Source of the DNA: an uncultured Acetatifactor sp.
Lineage (GTDB): Bacteria > Bacillota > Clostridia > Lachnospirales > Lachnospiraceae
DNA length: 40,161 nucleotides
Direction: 5' to 3'
NCBI GenBank assembly: GCA_910583845.1
Contig: CAJUAB010000030.1
Location: 12,008-52,168 of the forward strand
Below, piece after piece: positions 25,426-33,722 of the stretch (position 1 is the first letter of the stretch; each line of letters begins with the position of its first letter). Made by a program: the position numbers and the translations under genes. The notes under the pieces are model-generated. The model saw only the letters and a list, made by a program, of their open reading frames with translations, searched no databases and was not told the origin of the DNA.

Positions 25426-27339
25426 TCAGAAGTCCTGTGCGGGGTTCCCGTTCTCCGAAGCCTCTTGATAATACCTGGCCTGCGCCTGCCACAGACGCTG
25501 ATAGACACTTCCCTCCTCCCGTACCAACTGTCTGTGCGCACCGAGCTGCACCAGCCTGCCCTGGCTGAAAACCGCCACCCGGTCACAATACCTGCAGGTG
25601 GACATGCGGTGGCTGACAGAGAGCAGTGTCCGTCCCGTTTCCCCAGACCCTTCCAGACTGCGGAACAGCTGCTCATATATCGCCGCCTCCGCATAAGGGT
25701 CCAGCGCCGCCGTGGGCTCATCCAATATGAGCACCGCGCCGCCCTTATACAGCGCCCGGGCAATGGCTGCTTTCTGCGCTTCCCCGCCGGACAGACGGAC
25801 GCCGTCCTCCTCATAGTCCGTGGAGAGCGCCTGGTCCAGTCCCCGGGGCAGTCTCTCCACTTTATCCCACAGCCCTGCCTGTTCCAATGCCGACTGTACC
25901 CGCCGCCGGTCATAATCACAACGGGCGGCCACATTGGCCCCCACGGAAAAAGCAAACAGAGAAAAATCCTGAAACACCGTGGACAGCAGACCCATGTACT
26001 CCTCCCTGGAATAGAACCAGATGTCTTTGTCATTTAACAGAATCCGCCCCTGGGTCGGGCGGTACAGGCGGCACAGCAGCTTTACCATGGTGGTCTTGCC
26101 GCTGCCGTTCTCCCCCACCACGGCCAGCTTCTCGCCCCCCTGGATGGTCAGGCAGACGTCCTTCAGCGCATCCTCCCCGCAGCCGGGATAGCGGAAGCTC
26201 ACATGTTCAAAGCATATCCGGGAAACGCAATTCTCCCCCTTCTTACAACACTCCGGATCTGTGCTCTCCTCCTTCTTACAACACTCCGGATCTGTGCTCT
26301 CCTCCGGAAGATCCATATAAGCAAAATAGTGCTCCAGATGAACATTGTTGTTGCGCAGATCCGTAAAGGTTTCCGCCGCATTGCTCAGAGACAGAATCAG
26401 GCTTGTCACAGCGGTATAAAGCACCAGAACGTCTCCCACAGGAACACGGCCCTGCAAGGCCTGCGCCGCCACCAGTCCGTACACCGCCAGGCCGCATACG
26501 CCTGTACACAACAGTTTTATGCCGCCGTAGAGACTGTCCGCCCGCATCTCCCGCCTCTTGCCGACGGCAAAAGGCTCATAGCAGCGCTTCCGGCTCTCTT
26601 CCAGCACCAGCTGTTTCTGACTGAAAATCCGTATATCCATTCCCATATCTTCATCCGGCAGATAATTCATGGTATAGTAATCCCCATACCGCTGATATGC
26701 CGCGCCTTTTTCAAAAACCTCAAAAGCCACGTCCCAGCGGCGGGAAGTCATGCGGCAGGATATCCATGCGCACAGTCCTGCCAACAGAAGCAGGCAGGAC
26801 ATCACCCCCGGCGTCATACGCGTCCCATAGCGGACGCATAGAATCAGGGCAAATATCCCGGCGCACAGGCTGTTACAGACCGATTCCGTGTCCCAGTACA
26901 GACTGGCCATACCCGCCCCTGAGACGTTGATGCTGCCTGACACCTGATCCCGCAGACTCCTCACTTCCTCGCCCTCCAGAAGTTCATAGGGCAGATCATA
27001 TGCCTTGTCTGTCAGAATAATCTCGTGGGCCGCGAACAGATCGCTGTATCCCACGGAAACCCGTGCCTCCAGTACGCTCCTGATCATCGTGAGCAGAAAG
27101 ACCGTCAGCACCGCCGCCGCCACATAGACAAACAATACCGCGCCTCTCTGTTTTCCGGTCAGCTCACCCAATATACAGGCCATGGCCACCACAGCCACAT
27201 AGGGGCAGACCGATGCCACCGCACTGCGCAGCGCCACATATGCAAGCTGCCCGGGCAAAATCCGGTCAAACTCCTTTAAACCTCTGCCTATCAGGCGTAG
27301 ATCCTTCCGGATTGTCCGTCCGTTTTTCATAAAGCTCAT
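25426..27339 (-). CDS. ABC exporter half-transporter (permease-ATPase fusion), second gene
   Basis: A 637-residue exporter subunit. Residues ~30-320 hold five or six transmembrane helices. The ATPase domain has Walker A GENGSGKTTMVKLL, signature LSGGEAQK, Walker B VLILDEPTAALD and the H-loop SVSHR. The linker contains a duplicated EESTDPECCKK, rich in cysteine. GGAGAGTGTAT precedes the ATG. It starts 61 bp after the end of the first half-transporter gene, so the two probably form a heterodimer that exports a drug or peptide. No peptidase domain is present. Confidence 0.92.
   Translation of the reverse strand: MSFMKNGRTIRKDLRLIGRGLKEFDRILPGQLAYVALRSAVASVCPYVAVVAMACILGELTGKQRGAVLFVYVAAAVLTVFLLTMIRSVLEARVSVGYSDLFAAHEIILTDKAYDLPYELLEGEEVRSLRDQVSGSINVSGAGMASLYWDTESVCNSLCAGIFALILCVRYGTRMTPGVMSCLLLLAGLCAWISCRMTSRRWDVAFEVFEKGAAYQRYGDYYTMNYLPDEDMGMDIRIFSQKQLVLEESRKRCYEPFAVGKRREMRADSLYGGIKLLCTGVCGLAVYGLVAAQALQGRVPVGDVLVLYTAVTSLILSLSNAAETFTDLRNNNVHLEHYFAYMDLPEESTDPECCKKEESTDPECCKKGENCVSRICFEHVSFRYPGCGEDALKDVCLTIQGGEKLAVVGENGSGKTTMVKLLCRLYRPTQGRILLNDKDIWFYSREEYMGLLSTVFQDFSLFAFSVGANVAARCDYDRRRVQSALEQAGLWDKVERLPRGLDQALSTDYEEDGVRLSGGEAQKAAIARALYKGGAVLILDEPTAALDPYAEAAIYEQLFRSLEGSGETGRTLLSVSHRMSTCRYCDRVAVFSQGRLVQLGAHRQLVREEGSVYQRLWQAQARYYQEASENGNPAQDF
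26239..26304. repeat. Two exact 33-bp tandem copies in the ABC linker
   Basis: Bases 26239-26271 and 26272-26304 are identical and encode EESTDPECCKK twice in the linker between the membrane and ATPase domains. The frame is preserved. Confidence 0.9.
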
Positions 27340-27400
27340 ATACACTCTCCTTCCGCGAGGCGGTGTTCCCCGCCTCCCAAGCTGAAACTTATCTGTACAA

Positions 27401-29470
27401 TTATGCCGTTTCCCCTTCCTCGTCATAGTACCGGCTCTGCACCCGGAACAGTTCCGCGTACCTTCCTCCCAGGGCCATCAGCTGCTCGTGGGTGCCGCTC
27501 TCCGCAATATGCCCCTCTTCCAGCAGGATAATCCGGTCGCAAAACCGGGTGGATGCCAGTCTGTGGGAGATAAAGACCGCTGTCCTGCCTTCTGTGAGCT
27601 GCCGATACTGTTCATACACTTCCTGTTCCGCCAAGGGGTCCAGAGCAGCGGTGGGTTCGTCCAGCACCAGCGCCGGGGCCTCCTTGTACAGCGCCCGGGC
27701 CAGCAGGAGCCGCTGTAGCTGCCCACCGGAGAAGTCTGTTCCCTGTTCGGTGATCCGTTTTACCAGACAGGTGTCCGCCCCCTTGGGCAGAGAGTTGATT
27801 TTCTCCTCCAGGCCCGCCCGCCGGATACACTGTGCCAGGCGGTCCCGGTCCACGCTGCCGGTGACATTCAGCGCGATATTGTCCGCCACACTCACCGGCA
27901 GCACTCCCGAGCTCTGAAACACGGCGGAAAACAATCCGTAATACGCCTGTGTATCCCACAGCCTCCGGGGAATGCCGTCCGCAAGAATTTCCCCCTGCTC
28001 CGGACACAGCAGGCCGCAAAGGAGTTTTACCAGCGTTGTCTTGCCAGCGCCATTGACGCCTACCACAGCCAGCTTTTCTCCCGGCGCGATCTCCAAGTTC
28101 AAATGTTCGAACACCTGCTGCCTTCGCTCCTGTCCCTCCTCGTCTTTCCCTGTATACGAATAGGAAACATCCCGGAACGAAAATCCCATGCCGGCGGCAT
28201 GCCGCCGGTCCTGATGCCGACGCTCCGCATTTCCCGCCGCATGGTTTTGTTCCTGTGACTGGACCGCCGCTTTTCCCGCCGCATGGCTCTGTTTCTGTGG
28301 CTGGCCCGCTGCTTTTCCCGCCGCATGGTTTTGTTCCTGTGGCTGGACCGCCGCTTTTTCCGCCGCATGGCTTTGTTCCTGTGGCTGGCCTGCCGCCTTT
28401 TCCGCCGCATGGCTTTGTTCCTGTGACTGGACCGCCGCTTTTCCCGCCGCATAGTTTTGTTCCTGCGGCTGGACCGCCGCGCCCACAGCGATACCTGACC
28501 CGCAGGATGCCTCCCGGGGCTCCTGCCCCAGTTCCATATATTCCCTGTAGTCTTTCCTGTAGTTCTGGGCCTCCTTGAACTGGGAAACGCTCTCCGTCAG
28601 CCGTCCCAGCCATCCTCCCAGCCCTGTAATGGCTGTAAAATACAGCGCGAAATCCCCCACAGACATGCCTTTGTGAAAAAAGGAATACAACAGATATCCG
28701 TAAGCGCAGCTGTCCCGCACCAGGATCAGAACGCCGCCAAACAACAGCTTCCTCTGCTCATAACCCGCCGTAATCCTCTCCAGCCTGCGTTTTTGCTTTA
28801 TGGCCAGTCCGGCCATCTCCCGCAGCCAACCCGCCATATTGTAAACGCGGATATCTTTTCCCTCCGAAAGCCCCCGGGTGCCATAGGCGATATAATTCAA
28901 TCTACGTCCCGCTGCCGCTTTCTCCTGTTTCAGAGCCTGCTTTCTGTTTTCCGTCCAGATCCCCTGCCCCAGCTCCAGCCCAAAAATCGCCAGAAGCGCC
29001 AGCACCACCAGCGGGTGCAGCGTACAGAGAACGGTCCCATAGGCCGCAAGTCCCCCTGCCGCTTCCAGCAGAGCCGTCAACCGGGGCTGATAGCTCACCA
29101 GCCCCCAATTCGGGCTGCTCACTGCCTGCCTTGCCTTCTCCATCAGTGTCTTTCCGCCGCAAGAGGAAAAAATCTCATAGTCAAGTTCCATGGTTTTTTC
29201 CTCCCAAGCGGGGATCAATCGCGTATAGAGTCCAGTCTGGGCATGGGCCATGATCACATTGTGAAGCGCCAGATTGATCACGCCCAGCAACAGCCAAAGG
29301 CCCCCCACTGCCGCAATTTTCTCCAGCAGTACTTCCGAGGACACCCGGGCTGTGACACAGTCCAGCACGATCTTGGGGAGATAAAGTGTCACCAGGGACA
29401 GGCTGACCTGCGCCACGCTTCCCAGAAACGGCAGAATCATATTTCCGCCGTAAATCTTTTTATTTTTCAT
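27401..29470 (-). CDS. ABC exporter half-transporter (permease-ATPase fusion), first gene
   Basis: A 689-residue exporter subunit. Six hydrophobic segments occupy the first ~310 residues, then an extended hydrophilic linker of six 14-residue repeats (VQPQEQNHAAGKAA type), then the ATPase domain. Walker A is GVNGAGKTTLVKLL, the signature FSGGQLQR (with F replacing L), Walker B LVLDEPTAALD and H-loop FISHR. GAGAGGAACCGAT precedes the chosen ATG; earlier in-frame ATGs lack ribosome sites. It is the first gene of a two-gene exporter unit. The long repeat linker is unusual for the family. Confidence 0.92.
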   Translation of the reverse strand: MKNKKIYGGNMILPFLGSVAQVSLSLVTLYLPKIVLDCVTARVSSEVLLEKIAAVGGLWLLLGVINLALHNVIMAHAQTGLYTRLIPAWEEKTMELDYEIFSSCGGKTLMEKARQAVSSPNWGLVSYQPRLTALLEAAGGLAAYGTVLCTLHPLVVLALLAIFGLELGQGIWTENRKQALKQEKAAAGRRLNYIAYGTRGLSEGKDIRVYNMAGWLREMAGLAIKQKRRLERITAGYEQRKLLFGGVLILVRDSCAYGYLLYSFFHKGMSVGDFALYFTAITGLGGWLGRLTESVSQFKEAQNYRKDYREYMELGQEPREASCGSGIAVGAAVQPQEQNYAAGKAAVQSQEQSHAAEKAAGQPQEQSHAAEKAAVQPQEQNHAAGKAAGQPQKQSHAAGKAAVQSQEQNHAAGNAERRHQDRRHAAGMGFSFRDVSYSYTGKDEEGQERRQQVFEHLNLEIAPGEKLAVVGVNGAGKTTLVKLLCGLLCPEQGEILADGIPRRLWDTQAYYGLFSAVFQSSGVLPVSVADNIALNVTGSVDRDRLAQCIRRAGLEEKINSLPKGADTCLVKRITEQGTDFSGGQLQRLLLARALYKEAPALVLDEPTAALDPLAEQEVYEQYRQLTEGRTAVFISHRLASTRFCDRIILLEEGHIAESGTHEQLMALGGRYAELFRVQSRYYDEEGETA
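28223..28474. repeat. 42-bp in-frame tandem repeat, six copies, in the ABC linker
   Basis: Six imperfect 42-bp units encode 14-residue repeats built on VQPQEQNHAAGKAA, alternating V/G and P/S. The alternation (for example VQS, GQP, VQP) indicates expansion by unequal exchange or slippage. The reverse strand reads PHGFVPVAG in an open frame, which is not a gene. Confidence 0.93.
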
Positions 29471-29507
29471 ATCGGTTCCTCTCTGTGCTTTTTCGCACAT
29501 ATCCATT

Positions 29508-29546
29508 ATTGTCCGCACATTGAACAGCATGTGTATGACGGACAAT
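29508..29546. promoter_or_regulatory. Dyad upstream of the ABC exporter operon
   Basis: ATTGTCCG (29508-29515) and CGGACAAT (29539-29546) are exact inverses, and CACAT/ATGTG form an inner pair. It lies about 40 bp upstream of the first ABC gene and could be an operator or a leader hairpin. Confidence 0.55.
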
Positions 29547-29598
29547 CCTACATTTTTACTTTGCTGAAACGGATTCCGTTTCATCTGTTTGAGGACGC

Positions 29599-29624
29599 AA
29601 AAAAGCTGCGGCAAACCCGCAGCT
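29599..29624 (-). terminator. Leftward rho-independent terminator in the ABC operon leader
   Basis: On the minus strand AGCTGCGG-GTTTG-CCGCAGCT is followed by TTTTT. No gene lies close upstream on this strand, so it either ends a distant or unseen transcript or attenuates one that starts between here and 29760 and runs into the exporter genes. Confidence 0.7.
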
Positions 29625-29945
29625 GACGCACACTACACCTATCCCACTATGTAAACCGGAAAATCCTCCGGCCATTACGCGGAAAATGAAATATTCCCCT
29701 GCCAGAAAGACCATCTCCGCACTCCAAAATGCGTGAAGTCTCACGCCGTCCCCTTATATCACAGGGAAGCCGACTCTCCGGGCACAAGAATAAATCCTCT
29801 TTCTGAGGAGACAGGCATGTCGCATGTCATTACGGGAAAATGCATCACAAACAGACAGGGATACACCCCTGCGATCTGCTCTTTTTCTAACGCATTCTTC
29901 CGCATCTGAATACCAACATGACAAATACCCCTCTGAATTATTTTC

Positions 29946-30048
29946 GACCGTTTCTTGCTTTGAATAAAGTCATTATTCCATGTGCGCAAGCTGCACATGG
30001 AATGAGGAGGCCATTCGGCCGTTTCTTGCCTTGAATAAGGTCATTATA
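29946..30048. repeat. Imperfect direct repeat with internal dyad
   Basis: CCGTTTCTTGCTTTGAATAA at about 29948 recurs at about 30020 as CCGTTTCTTGCCTTGAATAA, both followed by AGTCATTAT or GGTCATTAT. Between them ATTCCATGTGC (29975-29985) is exactly inverted at 29993-30003. It looks like part of an extragenic repeat family. Confidence 0.7.
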
Positions 30049-30238
30049 TCATATGCCCCTGTCTTACACAAGACCCATTTATGCCTGATTTTCCGCAGCT
30101 TTATCCGCATGGATACCGATTGGCAGCACCGATTATAGGATTCGTTGCTATCCACACCTCCGTTTCCCATGCCAGTTCTTCAGTGCATCCTCATACTCGG
30201 CGCTGATCCGCTATCCGCGAGTTGAATCAATCAGATCC

Positions 30239-30352
30239 GACTCCTGTTTAGACCTGCTGGACAACATGATGCCTGGGATGGCAAAGGAAGCCAAGGCCAC
30301 CAAAGACCTGAAAGCCCATGCCCCCATGCGCTGGGTGGAGCTGATGAATATA
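30239..30352 (+). pseudogene. Remnant of a TnpV-like transposon protein
   Basis: The frame reads SCLDLLDNMMPGMAKEAKAT and continues LKAHAPMRWVELMN, which resembles the C-terminal part of TnpV-type proteins carried on clostridial transposons (LLDxMMxGMAKExxxTExLKA...MxWVxxMN). There is no start or N-terminal half. The assignment is by remembered motif. Confidence 0.55.
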
Positions 30353-30356
30353 TTTT

Positions 30357-30393
30357 GCGGAGTTTCTGGAAAATTCAGAAACTCCGCTTTTTT
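30357..30393 (+). terminator. Strong rho-independent terminator
   Basis: GCGGAGTTTCTG and CAGAAACTCCGC form a perfect 12-bp stem with a seven-base loop, followed by six T residues on the plus strand. It follows the TnpV-like remnant and precedes the end of the convergent TetR gene. Confidence 0.9.
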
Positions 30394-30403
30394 AATAAAC
30401 TTT

Positions 30404-30928
30404 TTATTGTGGAAGACAGGCAATCAATTCCTCCGTTGTGTCCTTCATTCCCCGCCGAAACCAAACCTCAATCCAGCCATACAAAAAGAACGCAACATAA
30501 GCGGAGGAATATGCGGCGGGCATTTCCTGCTCCGGATTAAAGCCGCACAAATTCAAAATAATGTCTTTGAGAAGATAAACCAATCCTCTCTCGTTTAACA
30601 GGGCGTAAAAATCTCGATGTGCTTCAAAATGAGAAAACACAATTCGCACCACTTCTCTTGCCGGGAGATCAGGGGTTTCTTTGTATTCGTTCACCCAATC
30701 TTGAAATAGACGTTTAACGTATGCTTTTACAATATCTTCTTTTTCCTCATAATTGCGATAGAAGAATGTTCTTCCTACTCCTGCCATGCTGCACAATTCG
30801 CTTACAGAAATTTCGCTGATCGGCTTTTCTTTCAGCAATTCCAACATAGAGCTGGTGAGATGTTCCACCACATAGGCGTTGCGGCTCTCGTTGCTGAACG
30901 GTGAAACATTTTTCAGCTTTTGTTCCAT
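30404..30928 (-). CDS. TetR/AcrR-family regulator
   Basis: A 174-residue repressor. The N-terminal helix-turn-helix is ISEISVSELCSMAGVGRTFF followed by YRNYEEKEDIV, as in the TetR_C_33-like clostridial group. The C-terminal ligand/dimer domain contains HFEAHRDFYALLNERG and ends with an aromatic helix (YVAFFLYGWIEVWFRRGM). The ATG at 30928 is preceded by GGGGG. Upstream in-frame starts (ATG, TTG) lack a site. It is divergent from the membrane peptide/hydrolase pair, its probable target. Confidence 0.9.
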   Translation of the reverse strand: MEQKLKNVSPFSNESRNAYVVEHLTSSMLELLKEKPISEISVSELCSMAGVGRTFFYRNYEEKEDIVKAYVKRLFQDWVNEYKETPDLPAREVVRIVFSHFEAHRDFYALLNERGLVYLLKDIILNLCGFNPEQEMPAAYSSAYVAFFLYGWIEVWFRRGMKDTTEELIACLPQ

Positions 30929-30981
30929 TTTTATTGCCCCCATTGACAAGATAGTTTTTCGCTGTTACACTTATACCGTCG

Positions 30982-31011
30982 TTACAGTTGTCACAAATCA
31001 TAGCATATAAC
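30982..31011 (+). promoter_or_regulatory. Candidate promoter of the membrane peptide/hydrolase operon
   Basis: TTACAG at 30982-30987, an 18-base spacer and TATAAC at 31006-31011. CTGTTAC at 30962 and GTTACAG at 30981 lie immediately upstream and could be the TetR operator. Confidence 0.45.
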
Positions 31012-31039
31012 AAATAATCTGTCAAGGAGGGAGTATCAC

Positions 31040-31174
31040 ATGACATTGACACAGAAACGGTTTTTGGTACTGCTTGTCATCGCTGTAGCGGCCTTTGTCC
31101 TGGGGCGGCTGGTGGTGCGGGCCGTTATAAACCTGCTGGTCGGCGGGACGCTGTTTGGAGGGAATTTCTTATGA
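31040..31174 (+). CDS. 44-residue single-pass membrane peptide
   Basis: A short gene with a good ribosome site (AAGGAGGGAGTATCAC before the ATG). The peptide begins MTLTQKRFLVLLVIAVAAFV and continues with LGRLVVRAVINLLVGG, so it is mostly one or two hydrophobic segments with flanking basic residues. It ends in TGA overlapping the ATG of the hydrolase gene (ATGA), which indicates translational coupling. I do not recognise a family. It may anchor or regulate the hydrolase. Confidence 0.75.
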   Translation: MTLTQKRFLVLLVIAVAAFVLGRLVVRAVINLLVGGTLFGGNFL

Positions 31175-32172
31175 GAAAGGATGCAAAAGAAAAGAGGGTG
31201 AAGACTGTGCCAATCTGGATGGGTATCCTTGTTTTCATTCTAGCGTTTGGGGCCGGGGTTGCCTCTAAATTTGCATTCCAGCCAGGGTGGGCAAAAGAAT
31301 ACAGCGTGGCGTGGAACGACGAGCTGGGGACACGCGTGGTCGATTTGCCCTATGGAGACGGGGATGCCAACAAGTTCGACCTGTATCTGCCTGCCGACAG
31401 CAGGAAGGGGAGCTATGGTCTGGTAGTTTACCTCCACGCCGGGGGCTTCACCGCCGGGGACAAAAGCGGGGATGTAGAAATGCTCTCCTGGCTGTGCAAA
31501 AAGGGCTATGTGGCGGCGGGGATCAACTACACCCTGTTCGCGGAGCTGGAGGACGGCGCTACCAACGGCGCAAGTGTGCTGACCCAATCGGAGGAAATCA
31601 GGGACGCTATCCCCAAGGTAATCGAGGCGGCGGAAAAAGAGGGCTACCACATCGACAGTATGGCTATCGCCGGCGGTTCGGCAGGCCATGCCCTGGCCAT
31701 GATCTACGCATACCGGGATGCCGGTCAGGCGCCGGTTCCTGTGGAAATGACCTTCGGCGCAGTGGGGCCGTCCTGCTTTCACCGGGAGGACTGGGACAAC
31801 TATGGCTTTGACCGGGAGGCAGAGGAAAGCTATCAGGGCGCAGCGGGCATTTTCAGCGCCATGCTGGGCGAGATGCTTTCGGTGGAGGAAATCAAGGACG
31901 GTTCCTATTTGGAGAAAATGAACCCCATTTCCGCCGCCGAGTGGATTACGCCGGACGCCCCGCCTACCGTCGTTGCTTATGGAACTTACGACCGAGTGCA
32001 GCCTTTCAAGGCATCCCTTCGGCTGAAGGCGGCGCTGGAAGAAAACGGTGTGGACTTCAAATTTTTTGAGATGCCCCACTCCGGCCACGGATTACAGAAC
32101 GACCATGCGCTCTACAAGCAGTGGATGGAGGCCGTTGAGGAATATCTGGACAAATATATGCCGGTAAAGTAA
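31171..32172 (+). CDS. Membrane-anchored alpha/beta hydrolase
   Basis: A 333-residue esterase-like enzyme. An N-terminal signal anchor (residues ~13-34, VPIWMGILVFILAFGAGVAS) places the domain outside the cell. The oxyanion region is VVYLHAGGFTAGDK, the nucleophile elbow AIAGGSAGHAL (GxSxG), and the candidate acid and histidine are in VAYGTYDRVQPF and MPHSGHGL. The layout is that of BD-FAE-like lipases/esterases. The start overlaps the upstream membrane peptide gene by four bases. The reading frame stays open after the stop for another 95 codons. Confidence 0.9.
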   Translation: MRKDAKEKRVKTVPIWMGILVFILAFGAGVASKFAFQPGWAKEYSVAWNDELGTRVVDLPYGDGDANKFDLYLPADSRKGSYGLVVYLHAGGFTAGDKSGDVEMLSWLCKKGYVAAGINYTLFAELEDGATNGASVLTQSEEIRDAIPKVIEAAEKEGYHIDSMAIAGGSAGHALAMIYAYRDAGQAPVPVEMTFGAVGPSCFHREDWDNYGFDREAEESYQGAAGIFSAMLGEMLSVEEIKDGSYLEKMNPISAAEWITPDAPPTVVAYGTYDRVQPFKASLRLKAALEENGVDFKFFEMPHSGHGLQNDHALYKQWMEAVEEYLDKYMPVK

Positions 32173-32202
32173 GCGCAGGGAAGCCTTGTTCCTCCCTACG
32201 AA

Positions 32203-32460
32203 ATGATGGAGGACTCCGCAGAGCTTCCGCGCTGTCTGGCCAAAGGGTGGGCGGTAGCGTCCCCCACAGTCTTTGATACTGCTTACAACGGAGAACTGAC
32301 GGACGATGATTTGATATTCAACATTGCCGCCCTGTATGCGCTTCGACACATAGAGGAGTTTGACCGGCAGCGCCTCGCCCATGAGGGTGTTGATGACACC
32401 GTATATGCTTCTCCCGCCCTCTACCGGCAGGAGGTCATGGAAGAATTGGGCCAGTGCTAA
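32203..32460 (+). CDS. Unrecognised open frame after the hydrolase
   Basis: An 85-residue frame, in phase with the hydrolase stop and open from directly after it. It reads like a real soluble protein (LTDDDLIFNIAALYALRHIE) with codon use similar to the hydrolase, but there is no ribosome site before its ATG codons and I recognise no family. It may be the remnant of a fused C-terminal domain, separated by the single TAA at 32170, or a fragment of a further gene. Confidence 0.35.
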   Translation: MMEDSAELPRCLAKGWAVASPTVFDTAYNGELTDDDLIFNIAALYALRHIEEFDRQRLAHEGVDDTVYASPALYRQEVMEELGQC

Positions 32461-32471
32461 AAAATGCAATG

Positions 32472-33020
32472 TCACGGGTGTCTTGCCAACAGCTCCATCT
32501 TCATCTCATGCCACTGTTCTCCGCCCCAGGAAGAGCAGGCCAGCCCCCTGTCTTCAAATCCCATCTTTTCATACATCTGTACCTTGGATTCCAGACAGGT
32601 CAGAATCAGAGCCTTCCTGCCCCTTCCCTGCTCCCGGGAAGCATACCTGGACACAATTTCCCGGGCCAGCCCCTGTCCGCGATACTCGGGAAGCACATCC
32701 AGCCCCAGAAGCATCACGTTCCTGCCGGACGGATTATACAACTGCGCGTCCGTAAAAAACACATCCCTGAAAATGTGTTCATCCGTGGCCAGACCGTTCA
32801 GAAAACCTGCGATTTTACCCGTTCGTCTGTCCACGGCCACCAGAAACAGCTCCGGCGCTTTGGCAACCCTCTCCCGCATCATGGCCGCGCTGCACGCCTC
32901 ATTGGGAGGAAAGCAGATTTCTTCAATCCGCGCCGCCTGCTCCGCCTCCTCCTGCATAATATTCCGGAATATGAAGCGTTCTTCCTCCCGTTTTTCTTCT
33001 TTCATTGAAATATTTGCCAT
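32472..33020 (-). CDS. GNAT family N-acetyltransferase (arylalkylamine-type)
   Basis: A 182-residue acetyltransferase. The N-terminal ARIEEICFPPNEACS pattern is that of AANAT-like GNATs. The CoA loop is VLPEYRGQGLAREIVSRY and motif B is LTCLESKVQMYEKMGFEDRG. The C-terminus ends EQWHEMKMELL. GGAGGACGCATT precedes the ATG. It converges on the hydrolase operon, with 11 bp between the stops of the neighbouring frames. Confidence 0.92.
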   Translation of the reverse strand: MANISMKEEKREEERFIFRNIMQEEAEQAARIEEICFPPNEACSAAMMRERVAKAPELFLVAVDRRTGKIAGFLNGLATDEHIFRDVFFTDAQLYNPSGRNVMLLGLDVLPEYRGQGLAREIVSRYASREQGRGRKALILTCLESKVQMYEKMGFEDRGLACSSWGGEQWHEMKMELLARHP

Positions 33021-33722
33021 AATGCGTCCTCCAATCCTCTGTTATTCTGTTGAAATGTCCAAAGCGTGTTTCAAACGCGCTCCGGCCCTTGAAGTGTCCA
33101 TCTCTTCTTTCCCTTCGACGCACCTAGTATATCACATTTCGGTCTCCTGTTCCACAATATTCAGCCCGCCTGTGCCCATGCAGAAAAACATTTTCTCCGT
33201 TAGTCTCTCCAATTGCTATCATAAAAATGGAGGCAGCCTGGCGGAGGGTCGGCAACTCCCGTATTGAGATACGCCTGGCGTTCTCTTTTCCCCATAGTGC
33301 AGAATGCCCATCACACCGAGAAAAAAGAAATTCCCTCGCAGACAGGTATCCATGATGATTCCGCCACCGCCACATCAATCCGCCGGAAAACTGTCGCATT
33401 TCCGCAACACAGATTTTTTCATCTATTGCAGATCCGGTCAAGTGGGAACTGGCTATCGTCTATTTTGCCTGCTGTTGTGGCGGGAAAGACTGAAACATAA
33501 AGAATGTAGTTGTAGTGTCCGGTGATCCATGTTAAACTGAATTTAATCACAGCCAAAACCCTTTTCGGATGTATAAACCAATCGTCTCTCAATATCAGCC
33601 GCAACGATTTTATCAGGTGACAAAAGCCTGATGTAAACCGCAAAATCGTTTCCCGTAAAGTCAGATTTGCGGCAGCCGAAAATATCATGTAGCGCCGCCT
33701 CTGCGGCAGAACAGGAGGAACA
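33021..33722. other. Intergenic region upstream of nagB
   Basis: 700 bp without a confident gene. The left part should contain the promoter of the leftward GNAT gene. Between about 33543 and 33670 the minus strand reads DFTGNDFAVYIRLLSPDKIV and continues in a protein-like way to a TAA, but it has no start of its own and may be a decayed gene end. GCCGC-CTCT-GCGGC near 33694 forms a small hairpin just before the nagB ribosome site. Confidence 0.5.

Larger units (their letters stand above)
29471..30241. other. Non-coding region upstream of the ABC exporter genes
   Basis: About 770 bp without a convincing gene. It contains a dyad (29508-29546), a leftward terminator (29599-29624), a 72-bp-spaced imperfect direct repeat (29946-30048), and toward the right decayed transposon-like sequence. 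Short leftward open frames here have no ribosome sites. Confidence 0.6.

Noticed and set aside
28255..28578. Plus-strand PHGFVPVAG repeat protein
   Set aside because: It is the antisense reading of the 42-bp linker repeat of an ABC transporter gene.
29556..29744. 62-residue minus-strand leader protein before the ABC genes
   Set aside because: No ribosome site, and the frame runs through the terminator hairpin.
33419..33688. 89-residue minus-strand gene upstream of nagB
   Set aside because: No ribosome site and no recognisable family; a different frame in the same stretch looks more protein-like but is incomplete.
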